From Salipaludibacillus keqinensis (GTDB lineage: Bacteria; Bacillota; Bacilli; Bacillales; Salisediminibacteriaceae), in assembly GCF_003226325.1 (NCBI RefSeq), contig NZ_PDOD01000002.1, positions 124,001 to 188,000 of the forward strand: a DNA stretch of 64,000 nt, in the 5' to 3' direction. Of this stretch, positions 8,161 through 17,174 are shown one piece after another. A program made the position numbers and the translations under genes. How positions within the stretch are numbered: the stretch's first letter is position 1; each line of letters opens with the position of its first letter. The notes under the pieces are model-generated. The model was not told the origin of the DNA, ran no database searches, and saw only the letters and a list, made by a program, of their open reading frames with translations.

Positions 8161-10554
8161 TTATGACGATTCGTTCGACATCGAGTCTTGTTCTTTAGAT
8201 ATAAGCACTTCCCGTGGTTTGCTTCCTTCGTAAGGTCCAACTACACCTCTTACTTCCATCTCATCAATCAATCTTGCTGCACGAGCATACCCAACGCGAA
8301 AGCGGCGTTGCAACATGGAGACAGAAGCTGTTTGCATTTCTGTAATTAATTGAACGGCATCGTAATAAAGCTCATCTTGAACTTCTTCTTTAACAGGATC
8401 CATCTCTCCTTCTTTAGGCATCATTTCCTCTGCATATTGAGCCTTTTGTTGTTCAATACAATGCATGACGATTCTTTCTACCTCTTCATCTGATAAAAAG
8501 GCTCCTTGGATTCTCGTTGCTTTTGAGGCCCCGACAGGTAAGAAGAGCATGTCACCTTTACCTAAAAGTTTCTCTGCGCCATTCCCATCTAATATGGTTC
8601 TCGAGTCAGTTGAGCTCGATACACCAAAGGCAATTCTAGACGGAATATTGGCTTTAATTACACCAGTAATTACGTCAACAGATGGACGCTGTGTAGCAAT
8701 TATTAAATGGATACCAGCGGCACGTGCCATTTGAGCAAGTCGAGTGATCGCATCTTCTACTTCAGAAGAAGCTACCATCATTAAGTCTGCTAATTCATCC
8801 ACAATCACGACGATAAATGGCAGAGGTGAATAGGCTTCTGCTTCATCACGCTTTTTGTTTTCTTTTTTAATATATGCATTATAGCCTTCTATATTTCTTG
8901 TACCTGATGCCGCAAACAATTCATAGCGACGTTCCATTTCATTCACTACTTTTTTCAATGCTTGAGAGGCTTTCTTCGGTTCCGTCACTACAGGTGATAA
9001 CAAATGAGGAATACCGTTGTAAACATTAAGCTCAACCATCTTTGGATCAATCATCATTAATTTCACTTCGTGGGGCTTGCATCTCATGAGAATACTAATG
9101 ATAATTCCGTTTATACAAACACTTTTACCGCTTCCTGTCGCCCCCGCTACAAGTAGGTGGGGCATTTTATTCAATTCCGCAATGACCGCTTCCCCTGAGA
9201 TATCTCTTCCTAGAGCGATCGCCAAGTGATTTTCTTTATTTTGCATAACGGTAGAGTCGAGAACTTCTCTTAAAGTTACAAGGGAAACCTCTTGATTCGG
9301 AACTTCAATCCCAATAGCTGATTTCCCTGGGATCGGGGCTTCCATTCGAATATCTTTTGCCGCAAGTGCTAACGCTAAATCGTCTGTTAAGTTGACAATT
9401 TTACTCACTTTCACGCCAGTACTTGGATATACTTCATATTTTGTTACCGCGGGCCCAAGATGGACTTTTGTTACTTTTGCGTTCACACCGAAACTTTCCA
9501 GCGTCCGTTCAAGCTTCCTCGCATTTTTTGAGAGCATGGCATGTTCTTTAGCTTGACTTGATTTAGCTGGGTTTGATAATAAATCTATTTCGGGAAGCAA
9601 GTAATCAGCATTCTCTGCAACCGCTACTACTAAAGAGGTTGTCTGTTTATGAGCATCCTCAACAACTGAAACATTTTCGTTCGTTTTTTCTTTGCTACTT
9701 TTATTAATAGGTTGATCAATTGGTTCAGACTCAATTGGCGTGACATCAATTCGATCTTGTTTTTTTGTTTCCGAAGCATTTTCTTCTTCATAAGCCGTTT
9801 TCGTAAAATCGTAAATAATCGGTTCTTCTAAAGGAACCTCTTCACTTTTAGGGTAAGATTCTTTCTCTGTTAGAGATCGTTGATGTTTTCTTGCTTTTTT
9901 CTCATCGATCCGGTCTTTGATTTTCATACCGAGAGCTTTTGAACTATCGACTAATTTATCTTTCATCGCTCGTAATAGATTCGCTGAACCTCCACTATTG
10001 TTTTTCACAAAATCAATGAACGATCTTCCTGTAACTAATACGATAGAGGCAATCATCAGACCGATAGCAAATACCACTGTTCCATGAGAAGAAAAAAGGA
10101 CATGACTGACAGAATACCCGACAGCACCAAGCATTCCTCCCCCAAGGTCGTTGGTGATTGCCGTTCCTTGCAACTGTTGCCAATATAAATCCCATGTGTT
10201 CCGCACCACAGAACGGTCGATAAAATCAACTCTTGTTCCTAGTTCTCTGAACAGTTGTACATGACTTAACAATGTTAATGAAAAAACGAATAAATAAATT
10301 CCAATATACCGTCGGCTCCACAACACAGGCAGTTTTCTTTTCAGCATTAAATACAATGAAAATAAGCACAATGATATCGTTAATAAAATATGCCAACTCC
10401 CTAAGAAGAATCGGAATAGCTCTATTAACCCTTCTCCAACTATACCGAGTGAAGCAAAGGTGACGATGGAAATAATAAATAAAAATAATCCTGTTAATTC
10501 AAATGTTAATTGTTTTCGCCACTTTTGTGTCTTCTTTCTACGCTTTTGTGCCAT
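8161..10554 (-). CDS. spoIIIE: DNA translocase SpoIIIE (FtsK family)
   Basis: SpoIIIE pumps the chromosome into the forespore through the septum and clears trapped DNA. The 797-residue protein has an N-terminal membrane domain with four or five hydrophobic segments (about residues 15-175), a charged linker (about 180-310), the RecA-like motor with Walker A GATGSGKS near residue 470 and the Walker B strand FIVVIVDELADLM, and a C-terminal gamma winged-helix that reads oriented DNA motifs (MLQRRFRVGYARAARLIDEM). Its position between ylzJ and ymfC is that of B. subtilis spoIIIE rather than sftA. The start is ATG with GAGGTG upstream. Confidence 0.95.
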   Translation of the reverse strand: MAQKRRKKTQKWRKQLTFELTGLFLFIISIVTFASLGIVGEGLIELFRFFLGSWHILLTISLCLFSLYLMLKRKLPVLWSRRYIGIYLFVFSLTLLSHVQLFRELGTRVDFIDRSVVRNTWDLYWQQLQGTAITNDLGGGMLGAVGYSVSHVLFSSHGTVVFAIGLMIASIVLVTGRSFIDFVKNNSGGSANLLRAMKDKLVDSSKALGMKIKDRIDEKKARKHQRSLTEKESYPKSEEVPLEEPIIYDFTKTAYEEENASETKKQDRIDVTPIESEPIDQPINKSSKEKTNENVSVVEDAHKQTTSLVVAVAENADYLLPEIDLLSNPAKSSQAKEHAMLSKNARKLERTLESFGVNAKVTKVHLGPAVTKYEVYPSTGVKVSKIVNLTDDLALALAAKDIRMEAPIPGKSAIGIEVPNQEVSLVTLREVLDSTVMQNKENHLAIALGRDISGEAVIAELNKMPHLLVAGATGSGKSVCINGIIISILMRCKPHEVKLMMIDPKMVELNVYNGIPHLLSPVVTEPKKASQALKKVVNEMERRYELFAASGTRNIEGYNAYIKKENKKRDEAEAYSPLPFIVVIVDELADLMMVASSEVEDAITRLAQMARAAGIHLIIATQRPSVDVITGVIKANIPSRIAFGVSSSTDSRTILDGNGAEKLLGKGDMLFLPVGASKATRIQGAFLSDEEVERIVMHCIEQQKAQYAEEMMPKEGEMDPVKEEVQDELYYDAVQLITEMQTASVSMLQRRFRVGYARAARLIDEMEVRGVVGPYEGSKPREVLISKEQDSMSNESS

Positions 10555-10593
10555 CTAATCACCTCAACATAATATCTCACTACAAATGCAAGA

Positions 10594-10615
10594 AGCAGCC
10601 GATCGATCGGCTGCT
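10594..10615. repeat. Perfect 22-bp palindrome in the spoIIIE leader
   Basis: AGCAGCCGATC is followed directly by its reverse complement. It lies between the promoter-like element at 10648-10656 and the spoIIIE start at 10554. No T run follows on the minus strand, so a simple terminator is not obvious. Confidence 0.75.
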
Positions 10616-10647
10616 ATTCCTGACATTCACGAACGCTTGTTTCATTA

Positions 10648-10656
10648 ATTATAGCA
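10648..10656 (-). promoter_or_regulatory. Extended -10 promoter candidate for spoIIIE
   Basis: The minus strand reads TGCTATAAT, a consensus extended -10 (TGn plus TATAAT), about 100 bases before the spoIIIE start. No good -35 is visible at the right distance, which extended -10 promoters tolerate. Confidence 0.45.
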
Positions 10657-10700
10657 CAGAGAGAGGATTTAATACTAGAATTGGCAAGAATTTGTCTTGT

Positions 10701-10913
10701 TTATTTCGAGGGTTTATATGGCTGTCCCGGAGTATACCGGGGATCTAAAAATAGATTAGGATCTGTCGACAATAATCGAACGATTCTATACTCATCGCTA
10801 ACTTGCTCCAACATGAGCTGTCCTCCTGGAATATCAACAACTTGCTGCGCTTGATAATCTGATTCTTCGACGGGAAAGATCGAATCTATCTGTTGATAAG
10901 TGTATAAAATCAT
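10701..10913 (-). CDS. ylzJ: YlzJ family protein
   Basis: A 70-residue protein of unknown function with a Pro/Tyr-rich C-terminus ([15 protein letters not shown]), as in YlzJ proteins. Its ATG overlaps the tepA stop (ATGA), so it is translationally coupled to tepA, the same arrangement as in B. subtilis. There are no membrane segments and no known motif. Confidence 0.85.
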   Translation of the reverse strand: MILYTYQQIDSIFPVEESDYQAQQVVDIPGGQLMLEQVSDEYRIVRLLSTDPNLFLDPRYTPGQPYKPSK

Positions 10914-11659
10914 TGAATCACATCCTTTTTCTCTCCTTTGTTTTGTTCGATTAATTCATTTAATTTCCTTATTGCAGGACCTAAACCTCCCACTTCATTT
11001 ATGATCCCTTCATTCACTGCATCTATCCCGATGACGTTTGTTCCAATATCTCTAGTTAGGTTTCCTTTTGACAACATTAAATCTTTAAACTTTTCTTCTG
11101 TAATGGACGAATGCTGGGTAACAAAACGGATGACTCTATCTTGCATTTTATCTAAGTACTCAAAGCTTTGTGGGACACCTATCACAAGTCCTGTTAAGCG
11201 GACAGGATGAATGGTCATTGTAGCACTTTCGGCAATAAAGGAATGAGTGCCTGCTACCGCAATAGGAACCCCTATGGAATGTCCTCCTCCTAGCACGAGT
11301 GTAACGGTTGGTTTAGACATAGAAGCAATCATTTCTGCAAGGGCCAACCCGGCTTCTACATCCCCACCTACCGTATTTAAAATTAACAAGAGTCCTTCAA
11401 TTTTAGGATTTTGTTCTGCGGCGACTAATTGAGGGATCACGTGTTCATATTTGGTTGTCTTGTTTTGTGGTGGCAACTGCATATGGCCTTCTATTTGACC
11501 AATGATGGTCAGGACGTGAATATTACTTGCCTCCATTTGCGGAACATTCGTTTGTCCCAATTGCTGAATTTTATCAAGAATGCCGTCACCCTTTTCGTTT
11601 TTGTCCGGTTCAGGCTTTTCTCCTTGGTCTTGTTGGTAATCGTGAGTGTTTCTCATCAT
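10910..11659 (-). CDS. tepA: ClpP-like serine protease TepA (translocation-enhancing protein family)
   Basis: A 249-residue protein of the ClpP/crotonase fold. After a charged N-terminal extension of about 60 residues, the core shows [21 protein letters not shown], the Ser nucleophile region [14 protein letters not shown], and the His region [12 protein letters not shown]. subtilis TepA was linked to protein translocation and to degradation of spore small acid-soluble proteins; whether this one shares that role is inference. It starts at ATG with GGAGG five bases upstream. Confidence 0.88.
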   Translation of the reverse strand: MMRNTHDYQQDQGEKPEPDKNEKGDGILDKIQQLGQTNVPQMEASNIHVLTIIGQIEGHMQLPPQNKTTKYEHVIPQLVAAEQNPKIEGLLLILNTVGGDVEAGLALAEMIASMSKPTVTLVLGGGHSIGVPIAVAGTHSFIAESATMTIHPVRLTGLVIGVPQSFEYLDKMQDRVIRFVTQHSSITEEKFKDLMLSKGNLTRDIGTNVIGIDAVNEGIINEVGGLGPAIRKLNELIEQNKGEKKDVIQ

Positions 11660-11787
11660 TTAATCCTCCCTTTTCCTTTTAGTATGGAAGAAGGGAGACG
11701 ATTTCATGCAATGACAATCGAGAACAAATTCGGTGAGGGACGCAACATAAAATGGAGAGACTGCAACAAATAAAGTAAATATATGAA

Positions 11788-11834
11788 CAAAAAAATCCAA
11801 AAGGGACAGCTAAAAGCTTGTCCTTTTCGGATTT
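11788..11834 (-). terminator. Intrinsic terminator after rnjB
   Basis: The minus strand AAATCCGAAAAGGACA pairs with TGTCCCTTTTGGATTT around AGCTTTTAGC, followed by TTTTT. It starts 17 bases past the rnjB stop and separates rnjB from tepA. Confidence 0.85.
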
Positions 11835-11850
11835 ACGACGATTCTATTCA

Positions 11851-13521
11851 TTAAGTTTCCATAATAATTGGCATGATCATTGGGCGCCGTTTCGTCTTTT
11901 CATATAAGAAACGACTTAATTGATCGCGAACTTGCCCTTTTAATTGTGCCCACTCTGTTTGATTTTGCTCTATTGATTGATTTAACGTCTCAGTCACTAA
12001 TTTCTCAGCGTTCTTTATTAATTCTTCAGATTCTCTCACATATACAAAACCTCTCGAGATAATGTCCGGACCAGATAGAATCTGATTATGACGTTTGTTT
12101 AACGTCACAACCACAACAAGGATACCGTCTTTTGATAGAAGGCGACGATCTCTTAACACGATATTGCCAACGTCTCCAACTCCTAAACCATCAATTAACA
12201 CATGACCAGAAGTTACTTTATTCGCTAGCTTCCCTTTTCGCTTTGTAAACTCGACCACTTCTCCTTTTTCAAGAAGGAAGATTTTACTATCGTCTGTCCC
12301 TACAGTCTTAGCTAAGTTGCGATGAGCGTGTTGCATACGGTACTCTCCACTAACAGGAATGAAATGTTGAGGTCTAATCAAGTTCAACATCAACTTCAAT
12401 TCCTCTTGACTAGCATGACCTGAAACATGAACTTTTTTCGTTTTTCCATAAACGACTTCAGCTCCGGTTCTAGATAAGAGGTCCACCATCTGTGAGACAA
12501 CTTTTTCGTTCCCAGGATCAGGCATAGCTGAAATAACAATTCGATCATATTTCTCTATTTTCACTAACGAGTGTGACCCTTTAGCCATTTTAGCTAGACA
12601 ACTCATAGGCTCGCCTTGACTACCTGTAGTTAGTATAACTATTTGTTCCCGATTATATTTTTTCATGTCTTGCTTGGAGATTAGCGTGTCATTTTCATCT
12701 TTTAAATAACCTAGATCTGTTGCGATTCCCACAGAACGTTCAATAGGTTTCCCAATGACGACCACTTTTCTCTCTTGTTTCTCCGCAGCATTTAGTACTT
12801 GCTGAATTCTGTGAATGTGAGAAGAGTAGACAGCAACGATGATTCGCCCGCTCGCTTCATGAAAGGCATCTTTCAAGCCCTCCGCTACGAATGATTCAGA
12901 AGGTGTATTTCCCGGAATTTCTGCGTTATGGCTGTCTGATAAAAGGCAAAGCACACCTTTGTCACCGATTTCAGTCAATTTCCCCATTTCAGTAGGCATT
13001 CCATCTACAGGATTTTGATCAAACTTAAAGTCTCCTGTGTAAACAATTGGACCCTGGGACGTATGAACAACAATTCCCAACGAATCAGGAATACTATGGT
13101 TTGTCCGGAAAAAGCTAATAGGTGTTTTTCCTATTTTGATTTTTGAATCGGAATGAACTTCTACAAAATTTGGTTGATGGCCTACTTCCACATCATCACA
13201 GTGGTCTTTCACTAGTGCTAATGTTAGCTTGGAACCATAAACAGGTACTTTCAAATCTCTTAATACATACGGTACAGCTGCAATATGGTCTTCATGGCCG
13301 TGACTAAGAATAATTCCTTTGATTTTCTCTTTATTTTCTACAAGATACGAAATATCTGGGATCACAATATCCACACCAAGCATGTCATCCGCTGGGTGCA
13401 TACACCCTGCATCGATGATCATCATTTCGTCATCTAATTCAATCACATACATATTTTTCCCGACTTCACCTAATCCACCTAGGGATAATATGCGTATTTT
13501 TTCTGTTTGTTGATTCGACAA
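11851..13521 (-). CDS. rnjB: Ribonuclease J2-type metallo-beta-lactamase RNase
   Basis: RNase J proteins are 5' exonuclease/endonuclease enzymes of mRNA decay and rRNA maturation, working as J1/J2 complexes. The 556-residue protein has the MBL and beta-CASP domains: HGHEDHIAAVPYVL (metal ligands) near residue 74, then NHSIPDSLG, YTGDFKFD, SDSHNAEIPG, and VSGHASQEELK, with the usual C-terminal RNase J domain ending in KTKRRPMIMPIIME. Assignment to J2 rests on its position upstream of tepA, as ymfA/rnjB in B. subtilis. The start is TTG with AGGAGG nine bases upstream. Confidence 0.87.
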   Translation of the reverse strand: MSNQQTEKIRILSLGGLGEVGKNMYVIELDDEMMIIDAGCMHPADDMLGVDIVIPDISYLVENKEKIKGIILSHGHEDHIAAVPYVLRDLKVPVYGSKLTLALVKDHCDDVEVGHQPNFVEVHSDSKIKIGKTPISFFRTNHSIPDSLGIVVHTSQGPIVYTGDFKFDQNPVDGMPTEMGKLTEIGDKGVLCLLSDSHNAEIPGNTPSESFVAEGLKDAFHEASGRIIVAVYSSHIHRIQQVLNAAEKQERKVVVIGKPIERSVGIATDLGYLKDENDTLISKQDMKKYNREQIVILTTGSQGEPMSCLAKMAKGSHSLVKIEKYDRIVISAMPDPGNEKVVSQMVDLLSRTGAEVVYGKTKKVHVSGHASQEELKLMLNLIRPQHFIPVSGEYRMQHAHRNLAKTVGTDDSKIFLLEKGEVVEFTKRKGKLANKVTSGHVLIDGLGVGDVGNIVLRDRRLLSKDGILVVVVTLNKRHNQILSGPDIISRGFVYVRESEELIKNAEKLVTETLNQSIEQNQTEWAQLKGQVRDQLSRFLYEKTKRRPMIMPIIMET

Positions 13522-13591
13522 TGGTAAATCCTCCTAATTAAATGATCTATTATTATACTTTCTAACTCGATCCGTTCACCCTCTGTTCATT

Positions 13592-13621
13592 AGTATAACG
13601 TATTCGCGTTTTCAACTACAA
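13592..13621 (-). promoter_or_regulatory. Candidate sigma-A promoter for rnjB
   Basis: On the minus strand TTGTAG (13616-13621), an 18-base spacer, and TATACT (13592-13597). It lies about 70 bases before the TTG start of rnjB and downstream of the dapA terminator, which is the expected place. Confidence 0.5.
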
Positions 13622-13707
13622 GTAAGAATAAACGAAACCAAGTTGAATTCGTTAGAATCTATAACAAATAGCTTTAACTAAACTTTTTTTCTCCCCTTCT
13701 CAAGTCA

Positions 13708-13757
13708 CAAAAAAAGGGCTGTCTCAACAGGGTCCCTTTGAGAACAGCTCCTTTTTA
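13708..13757 (-). terminator. Intrinsic terminator after dapA
   Basis: On the minus strand GGAGCTGTTCTCAA pairs with TTGAGACAGCCC (two small bulges) and is followed by TTTTTTT. It closes the asd-dapG-dapA unit. Confidence 0.8.
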
Positions 13758-13850
13758 TCTCACCATATATTATTCAATCATTTTACTTTATCTCATCAAA
13801 AGACCTAGTCGTTCTTTTTCTCAATCTATAAGGCTTTTAATTCAACCCCC

Positions 13851-14714
13851 CTACAAAACGTCCTGTATCAATTGCCGCTCTTCCGAAGTTAAGGGGAGGA
13901 GTGGAAGTCTAACCCCTCCTACATCCATGCCTTTTAATTGTAACGCTGTTTTCACAGGAGCAGGACTTGGTGCGATAAACATCCCTTTCATAATAGGCAA
14001 CAGCTTTTGATGAATCGATGCTGCTGTGTGGATGTCACCTTTTTTGAATGCTTTAACCATGTCTTGCATTTCCGTGCCTATAATATGACTGGAAACTGAA
14101 ACGACACCGTCAGCACCTACGGCTAATGAAGGTAGTGTCAAACTATCATCACCACAGTATAAGGCGAAGTCATCAGGTGTATTCGAAATAATAGCCGTCA
14201 CTTGATCTAAATTACCACTTGCTTCTTTCACAGAGGTGATATTCGGAATTTTCGAAAGGGCGATGACCGTTTCAGGAAGCATATTTACTACAGTTCTTCC
14301 CGGAACGTTATATAGCATGACGGGAAGGGAAGTCTTCTCAGCAATGGTCTTGAAATGTTCATACATACCTCTTTGTGACGGTTTGTTGTAGTATGGAGTA
14401 ACAAGCATGATTCCGTCTACTCCAACTTTTTCAGCTCTTATTGTTAACTCTGCTGTAGCATACGTATCATTCATACCAGTTCCAGCATATACAGGAATTC
14501 TACCGGCAGATGCTTTTACTGCATAGTCGTAAAGGACAGCTTTTTCCTCAATACTTAACGTAGCTGATTCCCCTGTCGTCCCTCCAACGATCACCCCGTC
14601 CGTGCCATGATCGATTAGGTAGTTCATTAACTTGGGGATTTTTTGAAAATCAATATTCCCTTTAGAATCAAAAGGTGTAACCATTGCTGTTAAGACATTT
14701 CCTAAAGTCATCAT
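13851..14714 (-). CDS. dapA: 4-hydroxy-tetrahydrodipicolinate synthase
   Basis: DapA condenses pyruvate with aspartate semialdehyde, the first committed step to diaminopimelate, lysine and spore dipicolinate. The 287-residue TIM barrel keeps GGTTGESATL (pyruvate site), YYNKPSQRGMYEHF, YNVPGRT with the catalytic Tyr, and the Schiff-base Lys in SVKEASGNL. It lies 10 bases after dapG, and with asd completes the route from aspartyl phosphate. It has the usual length for the family. Confidence 0.96.
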   Translation of the reverse strand: MMTLGNVLTAMVTPFDSKGNIDFQKIPKLMNYLIDHGTDGVIVGGTTGESATLSIEEKAVLYDYAVKASAGRIPVYAGTGMNDTYATAELTIRAEKVGVDGIMLVTPYYNKPSQRGMYEHFKTIAEKTSLPVMLYNVPGRTVVNMLPETVIALSKIPNITSVKEASGNLDQVTAIISNTPDDFALYCGDDSLTLPSLAVGADGVVSVSSHIIGTEMQDMVKAFKKGDIHTAASIHQKLLPIMKGMFIAPSPAPVKTALQLKGMDVGGVRLPLLPLTSEERQLIQDVL

Positions 14715-14724
14715 CTTTCACTCC

Positions 14725-15948
14725 TTACTTTCCTTCATTTTCTATCAAAAACATTTCGTGAAGTGCATTGACAGCTTCAACCATATCTTCTTCTTTCACT
14801 AACACCCATATGGTCGTGTGAGAGTCAGCCGATTGTAATATTTGTATATGCCGGTCTGTTAAAGCTTCAACAATTTTAGAAGTGATCCCAGGGACACCTG
14901 TCATCCCCGCCCCAACAGCTGAAACTTTCGCACAGTTCTGTAAAACCTCAGGATGTAAATTCATCTCATTCAACACTTCAACTGTTAATTCAGTTAGGTG
15001 ACTAGGTACCGTGTAAGCTACTCCAAACGGATGAATATTAATAAAGTCTACAGATATCCCAGCTGTCGCCATAGCTTTAAAAACCTTTGCCTGAAGATCA
15101 AATTCACCATCTGCGGCAGTCACTTTAATCTGAGAAACATTTTGCACATGAGCAATGCCTGTCACAGGTCTCTCAACAATATCTCTGCCTACTATAGAAG
15201 ATGTACTCGTAGTAATTAATGTGCCAGTACCACCTTCAGAAGTCGATCTAATCCTTATTGGAACTTTTGCCTGCATAGCGACTTCGACAGCGCGAGGATG
15301 AATCACTTTGGCTCCTTGATATGCCATATTGCAAATCTCATTATATGTGACGACTGATAAAGGTTTAGCACCCTTGACAATTCTAGGATCCGCCGTCATG
15401 ACACCAGCCACATCGGTGAAAATATCTACTACTTCAGCTTTTAATGCGGCACCAAGAGCTGTGGCAGACGTGTCAGAACCACCCCGCCCGAGGGTTGCGG
15501 TGGTTCCTTTAGCTGTCTCTCCTTGGAAACCGGTGACAACGATCACATCATATTCATTTAGAGCTGCCGTGATCCCTTCCACTTTCATTTCTGTGATCTT
15601 TGCATTCGTATAGTCTTCCGTTGTGCGAAAGCCCGCTTGCGCTCCTGTCATAGCGAGAGCCTTTAACCCTTTCATTTGAAGAAGCGCTGAGAATACAACG
15701 GAAGAGATCGTCTCTCCGCATGAAGACAGTAAATCCTGTTCACGTTTTGAAACAGTGGAAGAAACACCGCCCACTAACCCTAGAAGTGTGTCAGTGGCGT
15801 AGGGGTCACCGGATCTTCCCATTGCTGAAACCACAACGACAACCTTATAGCCATCTTTCACTGCCTCTCGAACGTGCTCGGACGATTGATTTCGTAATTT
15901 GTCTGATTTAAGTGACGTGCCTCCAAATTTTTGAATAACTATTTTCAT
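14725..15948 (-). CDS. dapG: Aspartate kinase I (diaminopimelate-sensitive type)
   Basis: DapG phosphorylates aspartate to feed the diaminopimelate pathway. The 407-residue protein starts with the kinase motif QKFGGTSL, contains LGRGGSDTSATALGAAL, and ends in two ACT domains (about residues 265-400). Length and the location between asd and dapA match B. subtilis aspartokinase I rather than LysC. It is inferred to be inhibited by meso-diaminopimelate. It is cotranscribed with asd (35-base gap) and dapA. Confidence 0.94.
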   Translation of the reverse strand: MKIVIQKFGGTSLKSDKLRNQSSEHVREAVKDGYKVVVVVSAMGRSGDPYATDTLLGLVGGVSSTVSKREQDLLSSCGETISSVVFSALLQMKGLKALAMTGAQAGFRTTEDYTNAKITEMKVEGITAALNEYDVIVVTGFQGETAKGTTATLGRGGSDTSATALGAALKAEVVDIFTDVAGVMTADPRIVKGAKPLSVVTYNEICNMAYQGAKVIHPRAVEVAMQAKVPIRIRSTSEGGTGTLITTSTSSIVGRDIVERPVTGIAHVQNVSQIKVTAADGEFDLQAKVFKAMATAGISVDFINIHPFGVAYTVPSHLTELTVEVLNEMNLHPEVLQNCAKVSAVGAGMTGVPGITSKIVEALTDRHIQILQSADSHTTIWVLVKEEDMVEAVNALHEMFLIENEGK

Positions 15949-15983
15949 CTCTTTATCCCTCTGCCTTTACTTATGTTCTGCGG

Positions 15984-17030
15984 TTATTTTAACAATCCTA
16001 ATTTTATTAATGAAAAGCCAATCTGCACCGAATTAAGAGCAGCGCCTTTTAATAAATTATCAGCGACGACCCACATGTGAAATCCTTTTTCTTGGTCAAG
16101 ATCTTGACGAATTCTACCAACAAATATATCATCTTTCCCTTTTGATTCTGATGCTAATGGGTATACTTGGTTTGCCGGGTCATCCTGCAACGTTACTCCA
16201 GGTGCATCGTTTAATAGCTGACGAACTCCTGTAACATCTAAACCATCTTTCTCCACTTCAATATAAACGGACTCTGAATGTCCTGTTTCTACAGGTAGTC
16301 TCACACATGTAGCTGCTACTTGCAGGGAGTCATCGCTCATGATTTTTTTCGTTTCATTGATCATTTTCATTTCTTCAAAGGTATAGCCATTCTCTTGGAA
16401 TACATCAATTTGCGGAACAGCATTAAAAGCAATTTGATAATGCTTCTTATCACCAGATACAGGTAATATTTTAGGCTCAATCTCTTCTCCATCTAAAATT
16501 TGACGAGATTGGTCATACATTTCATCAATGGCGTTGACGCCCGCTCCAGATACTGCTTGATATGTAGACACTACAATTCGTTTCAATCCATATGCTTTAC
16601 GAATCGGTTCTAATGCAGCGACCATTTGGATCGTCGAACAGTTTGGATTACTTATAATTCCTTGATGCTTTTCTAAATCTTTCTCGTTTACTTCAGGAAC
16701 GATTAGCGGGACACCTTCAGTCATTCTAAAGGCACTAGTATTATCAACCACAATCGCGCCCCTCTTAACTGCTTCTGGTGCTAATGCTTTGGAAACGGAC
16801 CCTCCTGCACTAAATAGAGCCAGCTGAATCCCTTCGAATGAATCTGGCGTTGCCTCTTGTACAGTTAGTTCATCACCTTTAAAAGTGATTTTTTTCCCTG
16901 CCGACCTTTTTGAAGAGAGTAACTTTAAAGACGCAATAGGGAATTCCATTCTCTCCAATGTATCAAGCATTTGTTCTCCTACTGCACCTGTTGCTCCTAC
17001 TATTGCTACGTGAAAACCTTGTTGTGTCAT
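15984..17030 (-). CDS. asd: Aspartate-semialdehyde dehydrogenase
   Basis: Asd reduces aspartyl phosphate to aspartate semialdehyde with NADPH. The protein has the cofactor motif GATGAVGEQML at the N-terminus, the active-site Cys in SNPNCSTIQ near residue 127, and the His in ETGHSESVYIE. I place the start at the ATG at 17028-17030 (348 aa, MTQQGFHV...) because AAGGAGA lies nine bases upstream; the longer open frame would contain this site inside the coding region. It is preceded by its own promoter candidate and followed by dapG. Confidence 0.95.
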   Translation of the reverse strand: MTQQGFHVAIVGATGAVGEQMLDTLERMEFPIASLKLLSSKRSAGKKITFKGDELTVQEATPDSFEGIQLALFSAGGSVSKALAPEAVKRGAIVVDNTSAFRMTEGVPLIVPEVNEKDLEKHQGIISNPNCSTIQMVAALEPIRKAYGLKRIVVSTYQAVSGAGVNAIDEMYDQSRQILDGEEIEPKILPVSGDKKHYQIAFNAVPQIDVFQENGYTFEEMKMINETKKIMSDDSLQVAATCVRLPVETGHSESVYIEVEKDGLDVTGVRQLLNDAPGVTLQDDPANQVYPLASESKGKDDIFVGRIRQDLDQEKGFHMWVVADNLLKGAALNSVQIGFSLIKLGLLK

Positions 17031-17080
17031 GATTAGTTCTCCTTTCAAATATTAAATCAATTTTGTTATCATATACGACA

Positions 17081-17109
17081 ATTATATACAACATAGTCGT
17101 CGTCGTTAA
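17081..17109 (-). promoter_or_regulatory. Candidate sigma-A promoter for asd-dapG-dapA
   Basis: On the minus strand TTAACG (17104-17109), a 17-base spacer, and a perfect TATAAT (17081-17086), about 50 bases before the asd ATG. The -35 lies in one arm of the inverted repeat at 17095-17129. It would give asd vegetative expression separate from the sporulation genes upstream. Confidence 0.6.
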
Positions 17110-17129
17110 GTGAAACCTTAACGACGACT
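17095..17129. repeat. Inverted repeat between spoVFB and asd
   Basis: AGTCGTCGTTAA-type arms (12 pairs, with one extra CGT triplet in one arm) around a short A/T-rich loop. No T run follows on the minus strand. It overlaps the -35 and spacer of the asd promoter candidate, so it may be an operator or a poor terminator for spoVFB. Confidence 0.65.
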
Positions 17130-17174
17130 CAAACTATATGTTATTCATTTTAGCAACAGTTCACGATAATTGCA

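Larger units (their letters stand above)
13522..13850. other. Intergenic region between dapA and rnjB
   Basis: A stretch of 329 bases without a supportable gene. It contains the dapA terminator (13708-13757), about 90 bases after dapA, and an rnjB promoter candidate (13592-13621). No other structure is recognised. Confidence 0.6.
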
